A stretch of 32,920 nt of DNA from NCBI GenBank assembly GCA_905182725.1, contig CAJJCQ010000081.1, positions 1 to 32,920 of the forward strand, given 5' to 3'. Both the position numbers and the translations under genes were made by a program. The DNA is from an uncultured Candidatus Poseidoniales archaeon (GTDB lineage: Archaea; Thermoplasmatota; Poseidoniia; Poseidoniales; Poseidoniaceae). Below, in pieces: positions 1 to 8,600 of the stretch. The notes beneath the pieces were generated by a model that worked only from the letters and a program-made list of their open reading frames with translations, ran no database searches and was not told the origin of the DNA. Positions within the stretch are counted from its first letter, which is position 1. Each line of letters begins with the position of its first letter.

Positions 1-264
1 TGGCGACGTCCAAACAATCGCTTTGAAGAAGCAAAGAACCTCTACATCGTTGGTGGCGGAACTCACCCCGGTAGCGGCCTTCCAACTATTTTTGAAAGTG
101 CTCGAATCAGCAGTAAACTTTTACTTGCAGACCTTGGAATTCATGCAGATTGGAACGGTGTTGACTCATGGTTCAAAGATGTACGACGCCCGAAAGTGAA
201 GAAGCAAGCACCTGCTCCCGTTCAAGCAAAAACCATCGCCCATGGTGACGGAAATGCTGCGTGA
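1..264 (+). CDS. crtI: Phytoene desaturase / CrtI-family FAD-dependent oxidoreductase, C-terminal fragment (truncated by window start)
   Basis: Frame 1 translates to ...NLYIVGGGTHPGSGLPTIFESARISSKLLLADLG..., matching the conserved CrtI C-terminal FAD-binding motif; stop TGA at 262-264. Confidence 0.8.
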   Translation, partial: WRRPNNRFEEAKNLYIVGGGTHPGSGLPTIFESARISSKLLLADLGIHADWNGVDSWFKDVRRPKVKKQAPAPVQAKTIAHGDGNAA

Positions 265-877
265 ACTTCTTTTCACATTGGTTACGGTTGTTCTCCTCAC
301 ACCGGGATGCATTGAACTTCAGAATTCCGAATCTGAAGAAATTTCAGAAACAAAACCGCTTCCTTTTGAGCTGGCATTCAAATCTGAAACTCTCAACAGA
401 GCTGAAGATGAAGGCATTCAATTTGATTTGAAAGATGAACTCGAAAATGGACCTGTCATGCTCCTCTGGATTGGAGCAGGGTGTACTGGTTGCCATGATT
501 GGACGGATATGATTCGAGAAAAGGTGGACACTGGCGTATTCAATGATTCCAACATAACCATCATCAGCGTACATCGGTGGGCAGAGTTTGAATCCAAGGA
601 TGAACTGATGAATGTCTTTGGTACTGTCAATGAATCAACTCATTATACTCCATGGAAGATTGTGATCCCTACTGAAGAGACTCAGGCCTATGATTTGATG
701 TCTGGTGAAAACACTGGGGCAACAGTGTATTCTGCCTATGGGGACCCTGGAACACCGACCCTCCAAATCATTGCTGAGAATGGCGTTCTGGCGTGGCAAT
801 CGAAAACCTATTGGGCAAATGAAACCGTGTTTAATGATGGATTCTCATTTTTCCAACAACAGGCGGTTGAAGCGTGA
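254..877 (+). CDS. Secreted lipoprotein with thioredoxin-like fold (CxxC)
   Basis: N-terminal hydrophobic segment ending in lipobox-like LTPGC; LLWIGAGCTGCHDW resembles a thioredoxin active site (CTGC). ATG 254 preferred over the track start at 242; overlaps the upstream CDS by 11 nt. Confidence 0.65.
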   Translation: MLRELLFTLVTVVLLTPGCIELQNSESEEISETKPLPFELAFKSETLNRAEDEGIQFDLKDELENGPVMLLWIGAGCTGCHDWTDMIREKVDTGVFNDSNITIISVHRWAEFESKDELMNVFGTVNESTHYTPWKIVIPTEETQAYDLMSGENTGATVYSAYGDPGTPTLQIIAENGVLAWQSKTYWANETVFNDGFSFFQQQAVEA

Positions 878-938
878 ACCTCAAAGACCTTGGTCGGTAC
901 CATGAGGATAGCAGCCAATACGGTTGCTGGTGAAATCC

Positions 939-1745
939 ATGGGTGAAGGGATAAAACTTCCAGTTCTTAACGGACTGGGACGTACAAATCGAATCGACAA
1001 CTGGCTCAAGCAACCTTTGGCCATGGCACTTGGCCTAACCGCTGCAATGCTCTATACCGCATGGCGACTTTTCCTCTACCCAGAGTCTATTTCATACGGG
1101 CTTGATGGCAGTACTGTGATGTCGCCAATCTTCTCTCCCAACGTCTTGGAATGGGATTTGTTTGGGCTCAATGAATGGGACCATCCATCATGGGTCAATG
1201 CCGCAGTATTGGTCCTGTGGATTCCTTTCGGATTCCGAGGAACCTGCTATTACATGCGCCGAGTTTACTACCGTACTTTCTTTGCCAGTCCTACTGCTTG
1301 TTGGGTTGACGAACCCGAAATTAACAAGAAACTTGGTTATAAGGGTGAAAAGCGATTGTTCATCATTAACAATTTGCATCGCTATTTCCTCTATGCTGCC
1401 ATGATTATTCTCGCTATTAAATGGTGGGATGTCACACATACCCTCCAATTTACCGACGGGTATGGAATGTCGATTGGAACACTCGTGATGGGTGTTGAAG
1501 CATTTCTCTTGACCATGTACGTCACCTCTTGCCACGCTCTTCGTCACCTCGCAGGAGGCGCTTTGGACCGATGGACCACTGGCATCAGTAAAATTCGCGG
1601 TAAGTTGTTTGGACGCATCAGTATCCTGAACCGCTCTCATGGATTCTGGTTCTGGACATCCCTGATCTTTGTATTCTTGGGCGACCTTTGGGTCTTAGCC
1701 GTATGTGAAGGATATTTGAGCGATATGGCGCTGTTTGTAATTTGA
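939..1745 (+). CDS. Succinate dehydrogenase membrane anchor (single multi-TM subunit, putative)
   Basis: Multi-TM protein with conserved-looking His (NNLHRYF, SCHALRHLAGG) and CYYMRRVYYR motif, directly upstream of sdhA and sdhB. Track starts at TTG 924; ATG 939 looks more likely. Confidence 0.65.
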   Translation: MGEGIKLPVLNGLGRTNRIDNWLKQPLAMALGLTAAMLYTAWRLFLYPESISYGLDGSTVMSPIFSPNVLEWDLFGLNEWDHPSWVNAAVLVLWIPFGFRGTCYYMRRVYYRTFFASPTACWVDEPEINKKLGYKGEKRLFIINNLHRYFLYAAMIILAIKWWDVTHTLQFTDGYGMSIGTLVMGVEAFLLTMYVTSCHALRHLAGGALDRWTTGISKIRGKLFGRISILNRSHGFWFWTSLIFVFLGDLWVLAVCEGYLSDMALFVI

Positions 1746-1746
1746 G

Positions 1747-3609
1747 GTGATGATGATGACTGAAGAATACACGAAACACGAATACGACGTTATTGTCATC
1801 GGAGCAGGTGGTGCTGGTCTTCGTGCTGCAATTGAAGCGGCTCGAAGTGGTGCAAAAACTGCAATTATCACCAAATCTTTGCTTGGTAAAGCTCACACTG
1901 TTATGGCCGAAGGAGGTTGTGCTGCTGCATTACAAAACGCCGACCCTCGAGACGGTTGGAAGGTACACTTCCACGACACAATGAAGGGAAGTAAATGGCT
2001 TGCTGACTGGAAAATGGCTGAGTTCCATGCCAAGGAAGCACCTGACCGTGTTCGTGAACTCGAACAATGGGGTGCTGTCTTTGATCGAACTCCTGAAAAC
2101 AGAATCAATCAACGAAATTTCGGAGGACACACGTTCCCTCGACTTGCTCACGTCGGCGATGCTACAGGTTTGGAATTGATTCGCACACTCCAAGAAAGAG
2201 GAATCCATGAAGGCATTGATATTTTTATGGAATATACAGTTCGACACCTTCTCAAAGAAGGGGATAGAGTCACTGGGTGCGTTGCTTATACGCGTGTCGA
2301 TGGCGATTTCCATGCATTCTCTGGAAAATCTGTGATTCTTGCCACTGGTGGAATTACTCGATGTTGGTCCGTTTGCTCGGGATCATGGGAGTACACAGGC
2401 GACGGTCATGCACTTGCTCTCTGGGCTGGCGCTGAACTTCGAGATATGGAATTTGTTCAATTCCATCCCACTGGAATGGTGTGGCCACCTTCAGTTCGTG
2501 GCATTTTAGTCACTGAAGGTGTTCGTGGCGAGGGTGGACAATTAACCAATTCCGAAAATGAACGTTTCATGTTCGATTATGTTCCAGAGAGGTTTGCTGG
2601 AGACCATGCAGATACGATTGAAGAATCTGAACAATGGGTCAATGAAGTGGTTTCTGGCAAACTGGCGACTGTTCGCCGACCTCCGGAATTACTCACTCGT
2701 GACGTGGTTGCAAAGGCAATTAATTCGGAAGTCAAAGCAGGAAGAGGCTCGCCTCACGGCGGCGTATTCTTGGACATCTCCTACCGAGGGGAAGAAGCGA
2801 TTCTGAAGAAACTGCCATCGATGCACCATCAATTCAAAGAATTAGCAGGCGTTGATATTACCAAGGAACCAATGGAAGTCGGTCCAACCGCTCACTATGT
2901 GATGGGTGGCGTACGTGTCAATGCTGAAACGCAAGAAAGCAATGTTCCCGGGCTGTATGCTTGTGGTGAAGTTGCTTCTGGATTACATGGCGCAAATCGT
3001 CTTGGTGGAAATTCGCTATCTGACCTCATTACTTTTGGAAAGCGTGCCGGTGAATTTGCTTCAAAGAGGGCAGAGGACCTTGCACAACCAAATATCGATG
3101 ACGCGCAAGTTCAAACAGCAATCAAAGTCATGATTGCACCTCTTCAAAGAGAAAAAGGTGAAAATCCTGGACGTATTTATGATGAAATGCGTGATATGAT
3201 GCAAGCGAAAGTTGGTATTATTCGTACAAAAGCGGAAATGCAAGAAGCCATAGAGGATTTGAAAGCATTCGATGAACGTCAAGAAGCCTGTTTCCCTGGT
3301 GCTTCTCGCAAATACAATTCTGGATGGCACCAAGCATTGGACCTCAAAAACATGGTCGATGTCTCAATTGCTGCAACACTCGCTGCCCTTACTCGAGAAG
3401 AGAGCAGGGGCGGACACACCCGTGAGGATTTCCCTGGCGAACTTGAACAATGGGGTAAGATTCTAAACATCATTTACATGGAAGACGGTGAAATAAAAGT
3501 CCGCCAAGAACCTCTTGAAGAGATGCGTTCTGATCTGAAAGATGTAATTGATGAAGTAAAGGCAATGATTGCTGAACGAGCATCAGAACAAGCAGGAGGC
3601 GGTCAGTAA
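1747..3609 (+). CDS. sdhA: Succinate dehydrogenase/fumarate reductase flavoprotein subunit
   Basis: FAD motif VIGAGGAGLRAAIEAARSG, AHTVMAEGGCAAAL, FVQFHPTGM, VTEGVRGEGG, HGANRLGGNSLSD; SD GAGGTGAT just upstream. Confidence 0.95.
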   Translation: MMMMTEEYTKHEYDVIVIGAGGAGLRAAIEAARSGAKTAIITKSLLGKAHTVMAEGGCAAALQNADPRDGWKVHFHDTMKGSKWLADWKMAEFHAKEAPDRVRELEQWGAVFDRTPENRINQRNFGGHTFPRLAHVGDATGLELIRTLQERGIHEGIDIFMEYTVRHLLKEGDRVTGCVAYTRVDGDFHAFSGKSVILATGGITRCWSVCSGSWEYTGDGHALALWAGAELRDMEFVQFHPTGMVWPPSVRGILVTEGVRGEGGQLTNSENERFMFDYVPERFAGDHADTIEESEQWVNEVVSGKLATVRRPPELLTRDVVAKAINSEVKAGRGSPHGGVFLDISYRGEEAILKKLPSMHHQFKELAGVDITKEPMEVGPTAHYVMGGVRVNAETQESNVPGLYACGEVASGLHGANRLGGNSLSDLITFGKRAGEFASKRAEDLAQPNIDDAQVQTAIKVMIAPLQREKGENPGRIYDEMRDMMQAKVGIIRTKAEMQEAIEDLKAFDERQEACFPGASRKYNSGWHQALDLKNMVDVSIAATLAALTREESRGGHTREDFPGELEQWGKILNIIYMEDGEIKVRQEPLEEMRSDLKDVIDEVKAMIAERASEQAGGGQ

Positions 3610-4376
3610 TGTCACTCAAAGGTAAGACACAAGATTTCAAAATACTTCGCGGTGAAGGCGACGCAGCTGCTCTTGAAGAATTCAGTATTGAATTGGATGA
3701 AGGCATGGTTGTTCTCGATTGTGTCCATCGTATTCAACACGAACAACAACCAGATTTGGCTGTTCGTTGGAATTGTAAAGCTGGAAAGTGCGGCTCCTGC
3801 TCTGCAGAGATTAACGGCCGACCACGTTTGATGTGCATGACACGCATGAGCGATGTGGTCGCAGAAACTCCTGAAGGTCAAGCTATTGAAATTCGCCCAA
3901 TGCAGGCATTCCCTCACGTCAAAGATCTCGTGACTGATGTATCTTGGAATTACGAGATGGCTCAAAAAATTAAACCGATTAAAGGCCCTGAAGAAATGAA
4001 TTGGGAATTTAATCAAATGGAAGCTGACAGAGTGCAACAATTCCGTGAATGCATCGAATGCTTCCTGTGTGTGAATACATGTCACGTACTTCGAGATCAC
4101 GCTTTGTTCAACGAATTCGCTGGACCTCGGAACTTAGTTCGCCTCGCTCAATATGAAATGCATCCAATGGATACTGAGGACCGAATTCCTGAGATTAAGA
4201 AGGACTTTGGAATTGAATATTGTAACATCACTCGATGTTGTACTGAGGTTTGCCCTGCTGGAATTCAAATCACTGACGATGCTATTATCCAATTGAAAGA
4301 ACGAGTCGTTGACCGTTACTACGACCCTTTACAGCGAATTTGGCGAACCCTTACTCGTCAAAAAGTCCGTTACTGA
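3609..4376 (+). CDS. sdhB: Succinate dehydrogenase/fumarate reductase iron-sulfur subunit
   Basis: 2Fe-2S motif CKAGKCGSCSAEING, and CIECFLCVNTC / CCTEVCPAGI 4Fe-4S/3Fe-4S motifs; overlaps the sdhA stop by 1 nt (TAATG). Confidence 0.94.
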   Translation: MSLKGKTQDFKILRGEGDAAALEEFSIELDEGMVVLDCVHRIQHEQQPDLAVRWNCKAGKCGSCSAEINGRPRLMCMTRMSDVVAETPEGQAIEIRPMQAFPHVKDLVTDVSWNYEMAQKIKPIKGPEEMNWEFNQMEADRVQQFRECIECFLCVNTCHVLRDHALFNEFAGPRNLVRLAQYEMHPMDTEDRIPEIKKDFGIEYCNITRCCTEVCPAGIQITDDAIIQLKERVVDRYYDPLQRIWRTLTRQKVRY

Positions 4377-4385
4377 GGCGATTTT

Positions 4386-4787
4386 TTGCCGTTGGCAATA
4401 CAGAGAATACGCCAAGTTTCAGCGCTTGTGTTCGGTATGGCATTCGTTTCGGTTGGTGTACAACATTTTACCAATACTCTGTTTTTCATACCGATTGTTC
4501 CCGAAATTCTCGGAGTACCTGAGTTTTGGGTTTATGTCAGTGGTCTTGTTGAAGTGATTCTTGGCATTGGGATGATTGCACCCGTCTCAAGAAGAAGAGC
4601 TGCTTTCTCAACTGCGATCTTTCTGGTAATGGTCTATTGGGCGAACTTGAACATGTGGATTCATGATATCTCCATCGGAGACACTAATTTTAGTACGTCA
4701 GGGCACATTATTCGTGCTTCAGCACAAATCATGATGATATGGCTTTCGCTATGGATTGCAGAATGGCCTGTTAAGAAAGAAATGTGA
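4386..4787 (+). CDS. DoxX-like small membrane protein
   Basis: 133 aa, about four TM segments, VFGMAFVSVGVQHFTNT...YVSGLVEVILGIGMIAPVSRR pattern typical of DoxX-like proteins; start codon (TTG 4386 or nearby) uncertain. Confidence 0.6.
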   Translation: MPLAIQRIRQVSALVFGMAFVSVGVQHFTNTLFFIPIVPEILGVPEFWVYVSGLVEVILGIGMIAPVSRRRAAFSTAIFLVMVYWANLNMWIHDISIGDTNFSTSGHIIRASAQIMMIWLSLWIAEWPVKKEM

Positions 4788-4837
4788 GGCTTCAAATCCC
4801 TCCGAAGAAGGAAGTGAAGCGGTGACCCTTTCGGGAA

Positions 4838-4859
4838 CAAATTTGAAATTTCAAATTTG
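4838..4859. repeat. Perfect 22-bp palindrome CAAATTTGAAATTTCAAATTTG
   Basis: Read directly: CAAATTTG-AAATTT-CAAATTTG equals its own reverse complement; lies in the 100-nt gap between convergent DoxX and MC1 genes. Confidence 0.9.
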
Positions 4860-4887
4860 GATAACGGACAATCAAGTTGTTATGGAA

Positions 4888-5151
4888 TCAAAGGTGTTCG
4901 ATTCCGGACTTCTTGACGTTTGCCTTCTTGATCTTATCAGGAAGCCAAGCTGGTCCATTGGCTGGCTTTGGAACCATGCTAATGCTGCCAGAGAAAACGT
5001 GGACACGCTTGGTGCCACGCTCTCGTAGGCGTATGTTCGTATGTCCGCGGGTTGCTGCCTTAAGGGCCGCACCACGGGGTTGTTTGCTAGCAAAAACCTG
5101 GCTCGTATCTTTTCCGTTCTCCATGAGAACAAAGTATTTTTTATCAGACAT
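4888..5151 (-). CDS. Non-histone chromosomal protein MC1
   Basis: 87 aa: KYFVLMENGKDTSQVFASKQPRGAALKAATRG..IRLRERGTKRVHVFSG...GPAWLPDKIKKANVKKSGIEHL matches the MC1 family pattern (QPRxAALKAA, IRLRERGTKKVHVF, RPAWMP.KI). Confidence 0.92.
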   Translation of the reverse strand: MSDKKYFVLMENGKDTSQVFASKQPRGAALKAATRGHTNIRLRERGTKRVHVFSGSISMVPKPANGPAWLPDKIKKANVKKSGIEHL

Positions 5152-5159
5152 TTCGGATT

Positions 5160-5196
5160 ACCTCCGATACTTGACACCCCCGCCAAGTATATAGTA
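5160..5196 (-). promoter_or_regulatory. Putative promoter and SD of the MC1 gene: TATA-like ACTATATAC at about 5187-5196 and SD GGAGGT at 5160-5165
   Basis: On the minus strand: ...aaatactatatacttggcgggggtgtcaagtatcggaggtaatccgaaATG; SD 8 nt upstream of ATG, TATA-like element about 40 nt upstream of ATG. Confidence 0.55.
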
Positions 5197-5313
5197 TTTG
5201 CCCAATTTAAACGCCTTACTGCGCTCTATAAGCCCCGCAGTGTGCCTTTCCAAAACCCTTTTTTGAGGTTCACGCCTCAGTCCATCGATTAGAAATCCTC
5301 GGATGCTTATCGT

Positions 5314-5320
5314 AAAAAAA
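5314..5320 (-). terminator. Putative oligo-U terminator after the RAM-domain gene
   Basis: A7 on the + strand (T7 on the coding strand) a few nt past the stop codon at 5328-5330; oligo-T tracts serve as archaeal terminators. Confidence 0.4.
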
Positions 5321-5327
5321 CAGACAA

Positions 5328-5570
5328 TTACAACTCAGCGCCAGCGAGTGTCTTGGTATCGACGATTCCAGGGATTTGGCGGATTGATTCTACAACGGAT
5401 TGGGCAATAATTGTAAGGCTATCTGCAACCAGTTTTACGATGAGATCGTGATCGCCAAAAAGAAGTGTAGCATCGTTGACAAAGGGCATATCTTTGACAG
5501 CGAGGTAAACTTCATGCTCCTTTCCAGGTGCAACATTAATCAAAACATATCCTACTGCCATAGCACTCAT
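5328..5570 (-). CDS. Stand-alone Lrp/AsnC ligand-binding (RAM) domain protein
   Basis: AVGYVLINVAPGKEHEVYLAVKDMPFVNDATLLFGDHDLIVKLVADSLTIIAQSVVESIRQIPGIVDTKTLAG is typical of the AsnC-type RAM domain with no HTH. ATG 5570 avoids overlap with the upstream gene; track start at 5645 is unlikely. Confidence 0.82.
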   Translation of the reverse strand: MSAMAVGYVLINVAPGKEHEVYLAVKDMPFVNDATLLFGDHDLIVKLVADSLTIIAQSVVESIRQIPGIVDTKTLAGAEL

Positions 5571-5604
5571 ACGAACCAAGTGCTCAAAGCACATCAACCC
5601 TTCT

Positions 5605-8600
5605 CTATTGAAGACCCTCATTCGAAAGTAACTCGATTTGTTCACCTGTAAATTCGACCCATTGCTCTAGTGCCCATCCCTCAGGCATTTCACCTTCAAG
5701 CCAAATACGGTATTGTTCTTGAGACCAACCAGATGGTGTTTTTAATTCCGAAAGAGGTTTATCCAATTCATTTGAAACAAAATCTTCTTCCGTTTGTTGA
5801 TCAGAACCCCACTGTGAAACTTCAGCCTCTTTCGGCGTCCTCATAATCAGACCAACCCCCAGTGCGAGTAGTAGAAGAAGAATCCCAATGATCAATGGAA
5901 GAAGTGGGGAAAATGCTGCTTGAACAGCCTCGCCCTCTGTATCTGTTTGTTGACATGAGTCGCAAACCGGCTCAGGGAGTAAAGTAAATCGAAGAACCGA
6001 GGTATTTGACTGAGACCATGAATCAATGCATGTCACTTCTACATCTAAGGTTGCATTACTCAGTGAACCTGTTGTAGGGTATTGAAACTCCAAGACCGCC
6101 GAGGTAAGATTCCTTGGTTGGAGAATAACTTGTAATTGCGCCAACTGTGATTGATTATTCGAGATTATTGCGGAACAAGATACATCATCCATCCCATCAG
6201 CATCAGAAACCGTCCCTGTAAAAGATAACAGTTCTCCAGCAGTCATGTTCTGATTCGATTCGAGCGTTGTTTGTGGTGAAGCGTGATAAAAATCAAGAGG
6301 TATATCTAACGATGTAGATAAGCCATCAACGTCTCGAACTGTAATTGATATTTGTCCTTCACCATCAATGAAAGTCCCATCCAATCTCAACCGGAATTGT
6401 TGAAGTTGCTCATGGATACCCAGGGAGGCCGCTGATGAACACTTTTGGAACATCGGATTTGAACTGTCAATTTCACCAAGAGAAGGTGCCAATACCGACC
6501 AACCAAGTTGGTTCAATGTCGTTTGCATCGATTTGAGAGGGCGTTCACTCTGAATACGCACCACTAAATATCCAGTATTCCCAAATCGTAAGGAGTCAAG
6601 AGAACCTTGCTCATCACAAAGATGTGATGAAACGAGAACTGGCGTGGTCAAGAGAAGAGGCAGATGATACTGTTGACTGAATACTGCAGCGTGTTGACCA
6701 GTCATCTCGAGTTGAAGTTGAAGTTCACCACTTTCCAAAGCTGACGATATTTGTGGCAATTCAATCAGTACTTGAGAACTGATGTTGCCCGCACCGACGG
6801 GAATCGTCAAGGAACCAGCACCAGGCCATTCCACGAGTAAATCACCAGTGGCAGAAGATGAGGGGTCATCCGAATCTGTAATTGTAATTCGAGCAAATTC
6901 ATCCCCTCCACCACGAACGCTATCGAGGATATTTCCTTCCCCATCTACAATATCAATGACTGCAGAAGGAGACCTATCATCCATTGAAAGAATTCGAGAA
7001 TTGAGTAAAGCATCATTACTATCTCGGATTTCAAAAAGGACATCGACCAGCGATTCACTCACATTTCTCGTATAGTAACCAATGTAACAATGATGGTTGA
7101 AATCAAATCGAGATTCATAACTGAGATTGGAAATTTGTCCGTTAGAAGCGGTTAAGATCGGTTGTTGGTTCAAGATGTCGTGGTCGTTATCTAAAACACA
7201 CATTGTAAAATTCGAGGATTCCCCACGGAACAAACCTTGCGGTGGATGTGAGGAGAGTTGATTGGCACCTGACCAAGATGAAGAGTCAATTCCGGAAAAA
7301 TGTGGACCGAACCATTGGGCTGGTGCATCGGTAATGATTGCAACATCTGTCTCAAGTAATTGTCCGGTTTGTTGGCTTTCATCAAATGCAGTTGCTCGTA
7401 AAACTAAATGACCGAGTGGTATAGAAGTCGGTAAAGTAATCGAAACTCGCCAACGTACAGAGTCGGCTCGGCTTGCGTAATCGGTGTTCCAGTTCAAACC
7501 AGAAAGATTAGAGAGATTCTGTGCAATAGCCCATTCGACTTCCACTGACGAAATATTCACATCGTCACTGGCTTCTATCGTACAAATGAAATTGTCACCG
7601 CGTGAATATATTTCAGCGTCACAATAGATTTCATCGACCGTAGGAGGTGCATTCACCCAAATTCGTAGTGTTAGAAGATTATTTGCTAAATTTCGTTCGG
7701 GGGAGCCGATACTTGCGTTCGAATATCGAATACGTAAATCCATCCAACCTGTTTTTTCAGGAGTAATACTGAGGTTAAAGAAAACTCTTGAACCATTAAG
7801 GTCACCACTTGGCAGAGAAAGATTCGAACTGTACATTTCGATATTCCCTTGAATATCCTGGACCAAAAGAGTACCATTCGAAGCGGACATTCCCAAATTC
7901 TCAACAGCAAGTTGAAGTTGAGTTGCTTGCATGTATGAAGCGTCATCAATTTGTCGAATTCCAATGAGATTGATGTCGTGGTTAAGATTAGCATACGGTG
8001 CCATTTTGGGGTCGCCAACTGTGACTCCCATCCAACTGGTTTGCAAATTTGCAGCTGCATGTGATTCTGCTAAATTATAACCTGATGCATACATACTCAT
8101 CAGCGTACTTGGTGAACCAACTGCAGTAAGGTATGGTTCGTAAACGTAACCTTTCGCTCCTGAAACACCATCTTCAAGTAAATCAGCAATCAATGATTGC
8201 CCATAACTTGTATCCCAATTGAAAGAACGTCCACTCGTTGAGACTGCAGTTTCTGCAATCGAACCGTTCACCCAGGTATTATGCGGCCGTATCGCATGTA
8301 AATTCATGGTATCAAGATAAACTGAACCATCGGTTGAAGTCGCTACAATATCTAATGGGATTCGTATTCGGAATGAAGTCGCATTGGTGTGGGGGCGAAA
8401 ACGTAATGTTCGAGACTCCCAGGTAGAAGCGAAACTTTTACTGCTCGATTGATTGGTCGAAAGAACTGTCCCATTCACATCAAGACCTTCGACTTCTATT
8501 GTAAAATCGCCATAGACATCACCTGTACGTTGCCCATAGAGGTAAATGATCCAAGCATGGTCTTCTAATTCAACAGGCATTTGGTAGATTTGCTCAATCG

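Noticed and set aside
1188-1640. 150-aa minus-strand ORF
   Set aside because: Antisense to the sdh membrane anchor, no recognisable domain; shadow ORF.
1930-2313. 127-aa minus-strand ORF
   Set aside because: Antisense to sdhA; no family features.
3612-4100. 162-aa minus-strand ORF
   Set aside because: Fully antisense to sdhB with its clear Fe-S motifs.
4309-4557. Two + strand ORFs (82 and 60 aa) around the sdhB/DoxX junction
   Set aside because: Out of frame with both sdhB and the DoxX-like CDS; frame artefacts.
4788-4837. Possible tRNA (GGCTTCAAATCCC resembles a T-arm)
   Set aside because: No acceptor, D-arm or anticodon arm could be assembled around it.
5197-5327. Possible small RNA gene between MC1 and the RAM gene (GAGG...CCTC stems)
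   Set aside because: Only short weak stems; no convincing structured RNA or promoter of its own beyond MC1's.
7686-8060. 124-aa minus-strand ORF
   Set aside because: Alternative frame inside the 1752-aa secreted protein gene.
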